Of a stretch of 64,000 bases of DNA, positions 21,737-32,608 are shown in pieces. Within the stretch, counting starts at the first letter, position 1; every line of letters starts with the position of its first letter. Made by a program: the position numbers and the translations under genes. A model generated the notes under the pieces. It worked only from the letters and a program-made list of their open reading frames with translations. It was not told where the DNA came from and made no database searches. The stretch is from Microplitis mediator (lineage: Eukaryota > Arthropoda > Insecta > Hymenoptera > Braconidae): positions 210,901 to 274,900 of the forward strand of contig NC_079972.1 in NCBI RefSeq assembly GCF_029852145.1. Reading direction: 5' to 3'.

Positions 21737-22036
21737 TTAAAAACTGCGCTCACTAGAGTGGCGGCGTGCGCATGCCGAAACTGCCACGCAAAATATGATT
21801 TTCAATGTTAAATTAAAATTATAAATATTGGAGCTACAATTCAGGGAGTCGAGAACTGTTTTAATAAAATTTTCTGCTCTTTCAGAAACTTTTCTAATAT
21901 TTGAGCTATCACTTATACTTTTTGAGATTTTGCCAAATAGCTGGACGGCTAGTTTTTTGAACGGTTTTTTGTTCATAACAATTGTAATTTTATTTTTCCA
22001 AAAAAAATCCACAAAACGTCTTTTTCTAGACGCCAT
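21737..22036 (-). CDS. Hypothetical 99-residue frame, uncertain
   Basis: The frame begins MASRKRRFVDFFW and continues KKPFKKLAVQLFGKISKSIS, then VSERAENFIKTVL. The first 65 residues have a basic, amphipathic composition that looks protein-like; the rest is less so. No homologue is recognised. It may be an exon of an unknown gene or chance. Confidence 0.2.
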   Translation of the reverse strand: MASRKRRFVDFFWKNKITIVMNKKPFKKLAVQLFGKISKSISDSSNIRKVSERAENFIKTVLDSLNCSSNIYNFNLTLKIIFCVAVSACARRHSSERSF

Positions 22037-22327
22037 TCCAGATCGTTTAAGCCATCAACTATATTTTTAGGAGACCTGTAACTATTTTCCGCAGGAACTC
22101 AACTTCTTAACTAGACTAAAATAGAATAAAAATACATTATTTAGATATTTTCATTGATTCGTTAATCTACCATTTGATATGGTATTAATCTTTTTCTTAG
22201 ACTAGTAAGCCTTTGATTCTGTGTCTATTTAGACAGTCGATCTGAAAGAGTAAACTCCAATCGTGCGTCGGAGCCGACACACACACTTTTTTTTTTTTTG
22301 TAAAACCTAAACCTTCAGATCTGTGCG

Positions 22328-22704
22328 TCAACTCTTTGGCTTTCGTTTCAAATAATCATTCTCAAACTCCAGCTGCCTACAGTCCATTAGCGTTTGGTCG
22401 TGTTTCGTTTCAAGTTTTTTATATTTAGTTTTATTTGTCTCATAATCATCGAGTTTTGCCCAATTCTCACGGTGATTTTCGCTGAGATCACATACAACTT
22501 TTAAGACCGTCGTGAAGTCACCCACCGATGTGATCCTCGGCCATCAAGAACTTGATTTTCTTCATCACCTTCCATCAACTGCTTCTGCTGCGCTGCAAGT
22601 TTAATATTGAGAACTTCAATGACTTTTTCCACATCATTTGTTTCTTCTTCAAGGTTGTCCCTCTTGGAACCATCGGCAAGTCGACTGCTAAGTTGTTGCA
22701 GCAA
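22328..22704 (-). pseudogene. Coiled-coil protein fragment with one frameshift
   Basis: Minus-strand reading LLQQLSSRLADGSKRDN ... EVLNIKLAAQQKQLMEGDEE shifts frame near 22515 into VGDFTTVLKVVCDLSENHRE ... KKLETKHDQTLMDCRQLEFE and stops at 22328. Heptad-like hydrophobic spacing across both parts indicates a coiled coil. It is cut off at its N-terminal side by dispersed repeat copy C at about 22738. Source unknown: a TE ORF1 or a host coiled-coil gene are both possible. Confidence 0.4.
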
Positions 22705-22737
22705 CTTGATATAACTTTTGCAATTTTACATGAATTT

Positions 22738-23165
22738 ACGATCAATTCCAAAATCTAATCAGCTCTAGAACTCGATAAAAGCTTTTGATTGCCACCAAGA
22801 ACGTCTCAACCGGATAATCCGTTCAAAAGATATCGTCGACGAAAGAAATAGTAGAAAACGGCTTTTTGCAAATATCGTGGAAACGACTAAACCAATCATT
22901 CACAAAATCTAATCAGCTCTAGAACTTGATAAAACGCATCGATTGCCGCCTCAACCATCAAAATCGGTTAATTTGTTCGCGAGATATCGTGGGAGAAAGA
23001 AATGCTAAAAAATGGTTTTCTATAAAACAATGGCATACAAAGTATTTTCGAGCTCGAAGAGCTCGAAAATGTATTCACAATAATCTTTTCGAGCTCCTTG
23101 AGCTCGAAAACAGCGGGAAGTTTTGGGGCTGGCCCGCAGGGTTAACCGATAGACCGATTTTTTAA
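22738..23165 (+). repeat. Dispersed repeat 'AACTTCCCGC', 3' part (copy C)
   Basis: It carries two of the internal tandem blocks (GCTCTAGAACT, GCATCGATTGCCGCC) and the GAGCTCGAAGAGCTCG hairpin. It ends GGCCCGCAGGGTTAACCGAT followed by oligo-T. Copy D starts immediately after it, giving a head-to-tail pair. Confidence 0.8.
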
Positions 23166-23212
23166 ATTCCCGCTAAGAAAATCGACGATTTTCGAAAAAT
23201 TGGGAAGTTATT

Positions 23213-25372
23213 TGTTGTGTCCAAAATGGTAGCTTGTACCGTAATATTTTGGACAAATGATTATTTTTATTATTTTCGGCCCTAGTCTTTCGACCAATAG
23301 ACCGAAATCACACTGAGTGTAATTATCTGGGAGGTGTGTTCAAAATAAAAGATGTTTGATGTACAAATTAAATTACTATATATATTCTAAAAATATTTCA
23401 ACGATATGAATACAATATTCTAAATTAAAAATTATAATTAGGTGGCTAATCAGCCGGCACTAATTGTATAAACAGAAAAATGATTATTAATTCAGACTTA
23501 TATCGAAGACATAAGGTGGCGAGCCGCCTACACTTACTCGTATAATTTGAATTTTACAATGAAATATTACTATTCGGATTTTATTTTATAATCGGTGAGA
23601 ACCAGTAATTTTAAATTAGAAAATTATCTCTTTTGTTAGTGTCACAAGTTATCGGTGAATTGGAAATTGTCTTATATTATAAAATAAATTTACGGTACCT
23701 GTAGTCGCAGCAACTGAATATTCGTACAATCGTAGTTTTCACTGACTCTAGGTATTAACAATTTATTTTAATAATTAAATTCAAACTTCTAAAACCACTA
23801 AATTAAAGAAAATTCTTAATGATGTAAGTGTACGGACACTTGTATTATATGATTCAATACGGAACTAGTAATAAAGCGTGAGAACGCTGAAAACTAAACT
23901 AGTACGGAACTAGTAACAAAGCGTGAGAACGCTGAAAAACTAAACTACTACGGAACTAGTAACAAAGCGTGAGAACGCTGAATAAAAAAAAAACACTGAA
24001 CTGTTTGACCCGAACTGATGGAAAAAAAAGAGAATGATTGATGTGTGACAGCACTTTTCATAATTTTTCATTGGGTCCTATTTGGTCTATTGTTTGGGGG
24101 AAATCTGTGTCCAATCAGGACGCAGTTCCCTTGGGTCCTTCCCCTTTCCCTAAGATTTCCGTTAGGGAAGTGGAAAAGACACACCCCAATGCAGGCCTAT
24201 GCGCACCCACACATACACCCACATGTACAATATTTTATTTATAACGATATATCTTAAATTTAAATATTTAAATTTATTTATACTTATTGTTTAAATTTAT
24301 TTATTATACTTCGTAATGATGATTTGTTAACTCAAAATATTAATTTTAATTAACATTAAATTTTTTTTCCTCTTTGATTGGCGTTGAGCCTATTATTTTA
24401 TTTATTGTTATAAATTTTCTAATTTGTTAGTCAATTAAATCCTAACTTAAATTTAAAATAGGTGGCTAGCAGCCGACTCTATTTATGATATTAAAAAGTG
24501 AAAATAATATTTTCAATCTTAAATTTTAAATTACTCATGACGTTTTTGTAAGAATTATTTATTAAATTTTTAATTATTCTTTCAATTGAAGTTTATAAGT
24601 TGTTCATTGAATCATTCTTTTATTTATTCAAAAAGTCTATGTTTTAGAAATTATTATTGAACTATTAATTATTCTCGTAGTTGAAATTGATGAGTTATAT
24701 ATTTGAATTTATATTTGAATGATAGTATTACGGTTAGAGATTATTTATTTGATTATTAATTTTTCTCGTAGTTGAAGTTGATGAGTTATATATTGGAATT
24801 GCGTTTTAAAAATTATTTACTGGATTGCTATTTATTATTTGAATATTTTCCTATTTTATTTATTCTTTTAAATTGTTTATTTAAATATTTTTTTCCATTT
24901 GTTTTAAATTATTGAGTTTTATTTAATGACCATTTCGTCATTAAAATAAATTTTTTATTTGTTTTGTGATGCCACGATGTCTCGACAAAGTGCACTCAAA
25001 GAGAAAGTAAGGGATTAAGATTATATTTATTTATAGCTCAAAATATATGTTCCACGTACACTTTTGTTGATAAATATTTTTGTTTTCTACGAAAAGTGTT
25101 TCCAGATGGCCCTTGGGCCTTTACAATTGCCCGAGGGGTCATTAAGATTACGTTTGGGTGTTTGCTCTAGCATTTCAAAAAAATGTCAAAGCAAACAAGT
25201 CTAAATCCCTTAAAAGCATTTTTTTCAACTACGTCATGCCTTATCACTAAATTTGTTTAAAATAAAATCTGGTCGCCAGATAAATTTTAATTGAAGAAAA
25301 AAAAAACCAAAAAGGTAAAAATTAAAATTGAAAAACAAATTGTAACGTTTAGCATCTGAGCTGGACGTAACA
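23213..25372. mobile_element. 2,160-bp solo LTR, 4-bp target duplication TATT
   Basis: The ends are TGTTGTGTCC and GGACGTAACA, short imperfect inverted repeats with TG...CA. They are flanked by TATT at 23209-23212 and 25373-25376. The insertion splits a recognisable repeat copy, so its borders are secure. No gag, pol or second LTR is present. It contains three direct repeats of about 44 bp with AAGCGTGAGAACGCTGAA (23864-23985). Long LTRs and 4-bp duplications fit a Ty3/gypsy-like origin; family assignment is inference. Confidence 0.75.
23864..23985. repeat. Three tandem 44-bp repeats within the LTR
   Basis: Each unit contains CGGAACTAGTAA and AAGCGTGAGAACGCTGAA, the latter with an internal GCGTGAGAACGC hairpin. 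Confidence 0.85.
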
Positions 25373-26089
25373 TATTGTTTTCACCCCGATTTGCGAAAAT
25401 CGAAATTTCATCGGATGTCGACGTTTTAAGGTCCTAGGAAGCTATATTGACTATTTTCAGAATGATGTCCGAGTGTCTGTATGTATGTGTGTGTGTGCGT
25501 GTGTATGTGTGTATGTATGTGTGTGACCGGCTTATAACTTTTTAACTAATGAACCGATTTGGATGGTTAAGGCGGAAAAAAAAATTTTTTTTTTTTTTAG
25601 TTTTTTATTGATTTCTCAGAAACGACTTGAACGATCGACTTCAAAATCTGATTAGCTCTAGAACTCAATAAAACGCGTCGATTGCCGCCTTAACCATCAA
25701 AATCGGTTCATTCGTTCGTGAGATATCGCGGGCAAAAGAAATGCCAAAAAACGGTTTTTTGCGAATATCTTTAAAACGACTTAACCAAACAATTACAAAA
25801 TTTGGTCAGCTCTCGAACTCAATAAAACACGTCGATTGCCGCCTCAACCATCGAAATCGGTCGATTCGTTTGTGAGATATCGTGGGAGAAAGAAATGCTA
25901 ATAACGGTTTTTTTCAAAAAGAAGGGGATACAATAGTATTTTCGAGCTCGAAGAGCTTGAAAATGTACTCACAACAATGTTTTCGAGCTCAAGGAGCTCG
26001 AAAACAGGGGGAAGTTTTGGGGCTGACCCACAGGGTTAACCGATAGACAGATTTTTTTTCTATAGTTGCCGTGAAAATATCGTTAAAAA

Positions 26090-26985
26090 TGATGAAAAAA
26101 AATTCCGGTAAAGTTTAAGCTCTTAATATTAATATCAAGAGATGGCAATTTGTGATTTAGGATTTTCCATTTAAATAACATGGAAAGAAAAAATTATTTT
26201 AGTTTGGAATTTTTTACCTCGGCAATGGCTCATAGTTCGAATAAGCCCAGCATACATAATGTAGGGAATTTAACGCTCTACAAAAAAAGTCTCTTATCAT
26301 TTTTCGATAAATCCATCTGTTCAAAAGTTATTGGAGCTCGAAGTCAAGTTAGAGTAAATTTCGAGTTCTCTTTACTTTTCCGGCGAAACTATCGGACTTA
26401 TAAAATCTCACGAAATCTTTTTTTGTAGACAATTTTATTTTCTACAATATATCTTCAATAATGTTTTTCAAATTCTGCATTGTTTTATAGTTATTTCCAT
26501 TTTAATGCCAATCTCTTAAAATCGATCAGAACACTATTTTTTTAGGAGCTCGGCATTAAAATGGAAATAATTAGAAAACAATGCAGAATTTAAAAAAAAT
26601 TTATCAATGATACTTTTTAGAAAATAAAATTGTCTACAAAAAAAGATTTCGTGAGATTTTATGATAAGTCCGATAGTTTCGCCGAAAAAGTAAAAAGATC
26701 TCGTAATTCACTCAAACTTGACTTCGAGCTCCAATAACTTTTGAACAGATGGATTTATCAAAAAATGATAAGAGACGTTGTTTGTAGAGCATTTAATTCC
26801 CTATAAACAGTCGTCTCAACCTTATCTGTACACTGAGCCATTGCCGAGATATAAAATTCCAAACTTAAAAATGTTTTGTTTCCACTTTGTTTAAATGGGA
26901 AATCAAAAATCACGAAGCGCAACCTCTTAATATTAATATTGAGAGCTCGAACTTTACCAGAAAATTCTCTGATGTCTCCAAAGAC
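26090..26985. mobile_element. Palindromic element of the TTAGGGTG superfamily (termini eroded)
   Basis: Two complementary arms (about 26090-26530 and 26545-26985) carry the shared modules in order: GCTCTTAATATTAATATCAA, the CCATTTAAATAACATGG palindrome, GGGAATTTAACGCTCTACAA, TTTCGATAAATCCATCTGTTC and GCGAAACTATCGG. No TTAGGGTG terminus is visible. The Jockey element begins just beyond the right arm. Confidence 0.75.
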
Positions 26986-27226
26986 TCGAAAATTCGATCG
27001 GGACAGTTGTTCGGAAGTAACGCTGGAGCTAACAGCTGGAGCCTTCTTTACCATTCCACTTTACAACTCGAATCGGACGTCCGCATCGTCGGATGCTTCT
27101 CCATGGTCCGCGCCTTCTCCCACCTCACCAACCGACGTCTCATTGGTTGACTCTTAAAATTTCCCCTTCTCCTCGAATCCGAGACTTCTCATTGGAGCGC
27201 AGATACCGACGTCTCCCACTCCGCGG

Positions 27227-27288
27227 AGAACTTTCTCGAACCCGGGTCTCGGGTATAAAAGAAGGGACAATCAGAGCGGCAGCGCATT
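27227..27288 (+). promoter_or_regulatory. Heat-shock-element-like trimer plus TATA box in the Jockey 5' region
   Basis: AGAACTTTCTCGAAC (27227-27241) is a perfect alternating nGAAn-nTTCn-nGAAn trimer. TATAAAA follows at 27254-27260 and GCGGCAGCGCATT at 27276-27288, about where transcription would start. Two ATTGG (CCAAT) boxes lie upstream. The same block is conserved in copy 2 (42110-42171). Heat responsiveness is inference. Confidence 0.6.
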
Positions 27289-27402
27289 GACAAGATAAGA
27301 CAGATAGATAGAGATTCATTGTTCAGCTGTCAAAGAGGTAGCACCTGTGAAGTATCTGAGCTCTTGAACAAAGATAAACATTTGGATTATTTGATACTCA
27401 AC

Positions 27403-28638
27403 ATGAGTACCAATAACGCCGGAGGGTCACTCGATCCAGACGGATTCACTAATTGCAATCGTAAAAGAAGAAAGAAAAATGAAACAATAAACAATGAAGT
27501 AAATGACATAGAAATGAATGAAGACAAGAAATCACGAAAACCAGCACCGATCATCATCAAAACTGAAGAACTAGAGCACGATAAGCTGCTCAAGCTAACA
27601 CAAGAAATCAGAAAAATTCTACCTAATACGACAATGAAGCACACAAGACATACATTCACTATTTTCCCATACTCTCTGGAAGATCACAAAAACATTGAAG
27701 CTTATCTACAAAAAAAACATATATCTTATTATACATACGCGCATCCAGAAAATAAAGAAAAAAAGTTCGTTATCAAAGGACTGCCAAAACTAGAAGTGCA
27801 AGACATCATCAATGAAATCAAAAGTAAGGGAATCGATCCAATAAAAATAGTTGAAATGAAATCAAAAAGCGAAGTCAATATGTTTCCATATTACTACTTA
27901 GCGGTAGCCCCAGACACGGACGTTAATGCAGTGTACAAAATTAAAACCATCGATGCTTACATCGTAAAAATTGAAAGATATGTAAACTCAAGACAAGGTA
28001 CTCAATGCTACAACTGCCAAGACTTCGGTCATGGCGCACTCAACTGTCATAGAAAGTCCAAATGCCTGAAATGTGCCGGGGAACATAAAACAAGTGAATG
28101 CACAAAAGATGCTGACTCACCAGCAAAGTGTGTTAACTGCGACAAGTTACATCCTGCAAACTACAAAGGATGCGAAGTATACGTAAAGTACTTAGAAAAA
28201 CTCCAAAAAAGAAGAACCACTTATCAATCAACTAAACAACATTCTCCTCCACCACCAAGGACACCACAGCACTTTCCGGAGTTACCTAATTCGACGCCAA
28301 CTGGACAACTACTAACTACACCTACAGCAGCCAACTACAATCAGGTTACAAAGATAAATCAAGTAAATAACACTTTAAATTCAAATCATAATCTTAGTAG
28401 CAATATTGATAATGTTAGTAATGTAGCTAGCTCAAAAGAAATTAACTTCATTAGTTCTCTAGTCGCTGAAATTAAGTCAATTCAAGAAATCTGTGATTTT
28501 AACAATATTCTTAAACAAATTAAAATATTAAATTATAACTTACGCCAAAACATTAACAATAAGAAAGCACAACTTGACGCGATTATAGATTTTACTGCAC
28601 AAATAGGATTTGAGACTGATAACGAAAATGGCAAATAA
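27403..28638 (+). CDS. Jockey ORF1, Gag-like zinc-knuckle protein, 411 aa
   Basis: ATG 27403 is the first Met giving a protein colinear with copy 2. The N-terminus is basic and acidic (NRKRRKKN). A folded central region follows (FTIFPYSLEDHKNIEAYL, KKFVIKGLPKLEVQDI), typical of the RRM/PRE_C2HC-type domain of Jockey Gag. Three CCHC-type knuckles lie near residues 201-257 (CYNCQDFGHGALNC, CLKCAGEHKTSEC, CVNCDKLHPANYKGC). The C-terminal third is Pro- and Asn-rich and ends with a helical segment. It should bind element RNA in the ribonucleoprotein particle. The stop TAA 28636-28638 overlaps the ORF2 start. Confidence 0.88.
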   Translation: MSTNNAGGSLDPDGFTNCNRKRRKKNETINNEVNDIEMNEDKKSRKPAPIIIKTEELEHDKLLKLTQEIRKILPNTTMKHTRHTFTIFPYSLEDHKNIEAYLQKKHISYYTYAHPENKEKKFVIKGLPKLEVQDIINEIKSKGIDPIKIVEMKSKSEVNMFPYYYLAVAPDTDVNAVYKIKTIDAYIVKIERYVNSRQGTQCYNCQDFGHGALNCHRKSKCLKCAGEHKTSECTKDADSPAKCVNCDKLHPANYKGCEVYVKYLEKLQKRRTTYQSTKQHSPPPPRTPQHFPELPNSTPTGQLLTTPTAANYNQVTKINQVNNTLNSNHNLSSNIDNVSNVASSKEINFISSLVAEIKSIQEICDFNNILKQIKILNYNLRQNINNKKAQLDAIIDFTAQIGFETDNENGK

Positions 28639-31363
28639 TAATAATGAACTACTTACAATAGGACACTGGAATGCGAATGGACTGATTGAAAAGTGGACAG
28701 AGCTAAAAAACTTTATACTTGAACATAGTGTAGATATAATGCTGGTAAATGAAACCAAATCAACCAAAAATAAACTCAGCAGTATCCCAGGATATGTTGT
28801 TGTTAGACAGGATAGACCAGGGAATACAGCGGGTGGCGGTTTGCTCATAATAGTCAAAACCACTTTAAACTATCAGGAAACAAATAAAGTAAATTTCACA
28901 ACAATAGAAGCTTTGGGTATAAAAATCAATAATATTAATATATTCTCAATCTATATTAGACCTACTATAGATAATAAAATGAATAAAATAGACAAATTGG
29001 AGTTAGGACAATTAATTAATAGTTCAAAATCAGTTATACTTGTAGGGGACTTCAATTCGAAGCATACACTCTGGAATTGCAAAACTAATAACTTTAACGG
29101 TAAATTAATTTATGATTTTATAAATCAAAACAACCTATCAGTTGTTGCACCAGATAATTATACACTCTACCCGACTAACGGAGGACTTCCAAGCACAGTA
29201 GACTTTGCTATTTTCAAAAATATACAATATAATAACACAATCGACACACTGAACGAACTTGACTCTGATCACTTACCATTAATAATAACATTGGAAATCC
29301 GACAAAATATCACGAAAACTACAGTACCTAGACGGAACTACAAAAAAGCAGACTGGAAACAGTATAGACATTTCATAAATTCAAATATAATATTAAACTC
29401 ACAACTCAAAACAACAACGGATATCGATAAAACAGTCGAAGACTTCACAGACACAATAAATAAAGCTCTTGAATTAGCAATTCCACAAATAACAACCAAT
29501 AGAAAATATAAACCCCTACCTGACGATATTATAAAACTAATAAAACAAAGAAACAACTTAAGACGAGCTTATCAAAGGACAGGTCGAGAAACATATAAAA
29601 CCTTGAAAAATGACATTAACAGAGAGATTAAAAAAGCTATCAAATCACACAACAACAAAACTTGGGATAAAAAATTAGAAAATTTAGAAGTTAAAGATAA
29701 TACTTTATGGCAAACGGCAAAATCACTAACTAAAAAATCAGATACCAGCATACCTACACTACACGGAAGAAATGGTCTAGTTTTTTCAAATTACGACAAA
29801 GCAAACGCTCTTGCAGAAAATTTTGAATCGGTCCATCGCTTAACAGAAAATGATGGCGACGAGGAAACGGAGGTGAAAGTAAATAATGCTTATAATGATC
29901 TAATGAACACACCAATAGATATAAATGAAATACAGCTAACATCTCCAAATGAAATAGCTAAAGCTATTAAAAAAACTAAGCCACGTAAAGCACCCGGTCC
30001 AGACGGTATACAAAATATAGCTTTAAAAAACTTACCAAAAAAAGCAATAGTTCAATTAACGTACATTTACAATAGCTGCCTAAAAATTTCATACTTTCCA
30101 AATGCGTGGAAAATAGCAAATGTCCTGGCTTTTCAGAAGCCAGGTAAAGATAAGCTTTTTCCACAAAACTATCGTCCTATTAGTCTGTTACCTACAATTA
30201 GCAAAATATTTGAAATGTTAATCATGAATAGAATTAAAATATTTGAAAAACAAAATAACTTATTAATAGATGAACAATTTGGGTTTAGAGAAAAAAAGAG
30301 TACAGTGCACCAGCTTGTTAGAATTACAGCATATATTTCAAATCACTTTAATATAAATAAATCAACAGCAATGGCATTACTTGATATCGAAAAAGCATTT
30401 GATACCGTCTGGCATCGGGGGCTAATATACATTTTAATAGACTTAAATTTCCCTAGATATGTAATTAAACTCATAAACAAATACCTAACGAATAGATATT
30501 TTAAAGTAGTTATAAACAACGTAGCATCACGAAAACAAAGCATCGCGGCAGGAGTCCCACAGGGATCCATCCTTGGCCCAACACTCTTCTTATACTTCAT
30601 TAATAATATCCCAAAAAATCACAGAACTCAAATAGCGTTATTTGCGGACGACACCGCTCTCTTCCTCGCCTCATGGTGTAAAAGACTAGCAGTAGAATTA
30701 ATACAAAAACATCTAGACGAAATAATCGAATTCTTCAGTAAATGGAAAATCAAAATTAACGCTAGTAAAACAGAACTAATTATATTCAGTAAAAAAATAA
30801 ATAGCACTGACAAAAAGAAAATAAAAAATGCAGACTTACATATTAAAGTAAATAATGAAATAATTAAACCAAAAAATCACGTCAAATATCTAGGAGCGAT
30901 CCTGGACAAAACATTAACCTTTAAGGAACATGTAAAATATGTATGTGAAAAAGCAAATAAAATTAAAGGTATCCTTCTCCCTCTTATCTGTAGAAATAGT
31001 AAATTAAGTTTAAAAAATAAGTTAATTTTATATAAAAGTATTATTAAACCTATACTAATGTATGCTGCACCTGTATGGAGCAACACATGTGATACTAATA
31101 TTAACAAAATACGAGTAGTTGAAAATAAAACACTTAGAATGATAAGTAATGTAACACCTCGTACCTCAAATAAAAAACTACATACTAAACTAGAAATAGA
31201 AGATATATTCAATGATATAAAAAAGCAAACAGAATTATTCTATAAAGAAAGAATAAATCATATCAGTATGTTTGACAATTTAATTTATGACGACTTAGCA
31301 AAAATGCCATTTAAAATTAAGCATAAGTTACCAAATAGTCTACTCTTAAACAAATTAGCCTAA
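28628..31363 (+). CDS. Jockey ORF2, endonuclease/reverse transcriptase, 911 aa
   Basis: The chosen start ATG 28628 overlaps the ORF1 stop by 11 bp in another frame; the same arrangement occurs in copy 2. APE endonuclease motifs: HWNANGL, NETK, GDFNSKH near residue 139, and SDHLPL near 213. Reverse transcriptase: QNYRPISLLPTISKIFE, LDIEKAFDTVWH near 584, AAGVPQGSILGP near 640, and FADDTALF near 671. The tail has the usual Jockey thumb region and no obvious RNase H. Length is normal for the clade and the frame is unbroken. It nicks the target and primes reverse transcription of its own RNA. Confidence 0.92.
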   Translation: MANNNNELLTIGHWNANGLIEKWTELKNFILEHSVDIMLVNETKSTKNKLSSIPGYVVVRQDRPGNTAGGGLLIIVKTTLNYQETNKVNFTTIEALGIKINNINIFSIYIRPTIDNKMNKIDKLELGQLINSSKSVILVGDFNSKHTLWNCKTNNFNGKLIYDFINQNNLSVVAPDNYTLYPTNGGLPSTVDFAIFKNIQYNNTIDTLNELDSDHLPLIITLEIRQNITKTTVPRRNYKKADWKQYRHFINSNIILNSQLKTTTDIDKTVEDFTDTINKALELAIPQITTNRKYKPLPDDIIKLIKQRNNLRRAYQRTGRETYKTLKNDINREIKKAIKSHNNKTWDKKLENLEVKDNTLWQTAKSLTKKSDTSIPTLHGRNGLVFSNYDKANALAENFESVHRLTENDGDEETEVKVNNAYNDLMNTPIDINEIQLTSPNEIAKAIKKTKPRKAPGPDGIQNIALKNLPKKAIVQLTYIYNSCLKISYFPNAWKIANVLAFQKPGKDKLFPQNYRPISLLPTISKIFEMLIMNRIKIFEKQNNLLIDEQFGFREKKSTVHQLVRITAYISNHFNINKSTAMALLDIEKAFDTVWHRGLIYILIDLNFPRYVIKLINKYLTNRYFKVVINNVASRKQSIAAGVPQGSILGPTLFLYFINNIPKNHRTQIALFADDTALFLASWCKRLAVELIQKHLDEIIEFFSKWKIKINASKTELIIFSKKINSTDKKKIKNADLHIKVNNEIIKPKNHVKYLGAILDKTLTFKEHVKYVCEKANKIKGILLPLICRNSKLSLKNKLILYKSIIKPILMYAAPVWSNTCDTNINKIRVVENKTLRMISNVTPRTSNKKLHTKLEIEDIFNDIKKQTELFYKERINHISMFDNLIYDDLAKMPFKIKHKLPNSLLLNKLA

Positions 31364-32096
31364 GCTAACAAACTTTGTATATATTGTAAATATTGTAAAA
31401 ATTTAGATATAAGTAGAGTTAAGTTAGATATAAGTATAAAGAAATCGAGTGGATTTTTTCAATTTTTACCACGAAACTAAACAAATCTTAATATATTACA
31501 AGATAAAAATAATAAAACAAATAAACAATTGGTAAAGTCCCCAATGGGATAGGAACAATTAATAACTCATGTTGATAATTATGTATCACTTATTACATTA
31601 ATAAAGAGATTTTCAAAACGAAACGCGGCAGCGCATTAATTCTTGAGCAGTCTAACTGGCAAGAATACCTCATCTAATAGCGAGCAAGGCTATTGTAATC
31701 TTAACTCACTAACTAATCAAGTGCGCTAGCTTGATTAGTCTCCAGCTCTACTCTACAACTAAATCAGTTCTTTTTAGAACTCTTCACCGGTTGACTAGCA
31801 CTTTTCAGCGCTAGCCAACCAAACCTCCGGGTTCGTAAGATAATTCTCATTGACGAGTTTCTCCAGCTAAGTTGACTAGCACTTCTCAGCGCTAGCCAAC
31901 TCGACCTCCGGGTCAGTAAGAAAACTTATCATACTAGTTCTTCTCAGGACTTCTCTGCAATCTACGTAGAAACTCTAACCAACGGTCTTTTTCAAGACCA
32001 AATCGGCCTTTCTCAAGGCCACCACATCAATCAAACGTACGAATTCCTCTTCATTACAACCCAATTCACCGGCAGACTACTCGTTTGAATAACAGT
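31364..32096 (+). other. Jockey 3' UTR with an array of small hairpins
   Basis: After AATAAAGAG (about 31600) a GCGGCAGCGCATT word leads into successive short stems. These are ATTCTTG/CAAGAAT (31639-31666), AATAGC/GCTATT (31676-31694), CTAATCAAG/CTTGATTAG (31713-31738), AGTTCT-TTTT-AGAACT (31766-31781) and two GTTGACTAGC/GCTAGCCAAC hairpins (31790, 31871). The last three are AGTTCT-TCTC-AGGACT (31936), GGTCTT-TTTC-AAGACC (31984) and GGCCTT-TCTC-AAGGCC (32005). Most are kept in copy 2. A structured RNA used for reverse transcriptase recognition or stability is the likely reading. Confidence 0.75.
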
Positions 32097-32608
32097 AATT
32101 TTAGCTGGGATCAACGTCTAAGAAAATCTATAGAAAATCAGGACTCACTGGCTTATGCTGAAAGAAAATTTTTTTTTCTTTCTCAGATTTGACGTTTTTC
32201 AATTTTGTAAATTCATATAAAATTAATCAACGCAGCCTTTTTGCTTGTATAAAAGACTTAATTTTGATTGAATTCTTTAATTTTAATTTTATTTCATTAT
32301 GAAATAATCGTTGTCTAAGAAGTTTTATAAAATTTTTTTTTCATGAAAATTTTTAGTTAGTAACTTATTTTGAGATTCGTCCCCGGACTGTTGGACGGAA
32401 CGGACGTATGGATGAAGTTCGGTTTGTGTACTACGAGTTCAATTCCAATTTTTACTCTGTGTTCCGAGTGAGTGTCTTGATTCGATTTTGTGCCTCCCAG
32501 TGTTATATAAATCAATATTCGCTAATTGTTTTGTGCCGATAAAGTAAGAAGCGAACCTGAGGCTTCTTTCTGACTACAGAAAGCGTCTCTTATTCAAGTC
32601 AAATCATC

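Larger units (their letters stand above)
23166..26058 (+). repeat. Dispersed repeat 'AACTTCCCGC', copy D, split by a solo LTR
   Basis: The first 47 bp (23166-23212, TTCCCGCTAAG ... GGGAAGTTATT) and the remainder (25373-26058) are one copy separated by the LTR at 23213-25372. The interrupted text resumes with the expected CCCGATTTGCGAAAATCG block and ends at GACCCACAGGGTTAACC plus oligo-T. Confidence 0.85.
27058..32096 (+). mobile_element. Jockey-clade non-LTR retrotransposon, apparently full length (copy 1)
   Basis: The element has a 5' region with TATA/HSE, ORF1 with zinc knuckles, ORF2 with endonuclease and reverse transcriptase, and a hairpin-rich 3' UTR. All parts are colinear with a second copy at 41938-50656, which defines the borders: shared from ACTTTAC-ACTCG at about 27058 to CGGCAGACTACTCGT at about 32090. 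Both ORFs are open, so this copy may be active. Copy 1 has no long poly(A); copy 2 ends in A10. Confidence 0.9.

Noticed and set aside
27319..27402. Upstream extension of Jockey copy 1 ORF1
   Set aside because: It begins without an ATG and is not colinear with copy 2; ATG 27403 is preferred.
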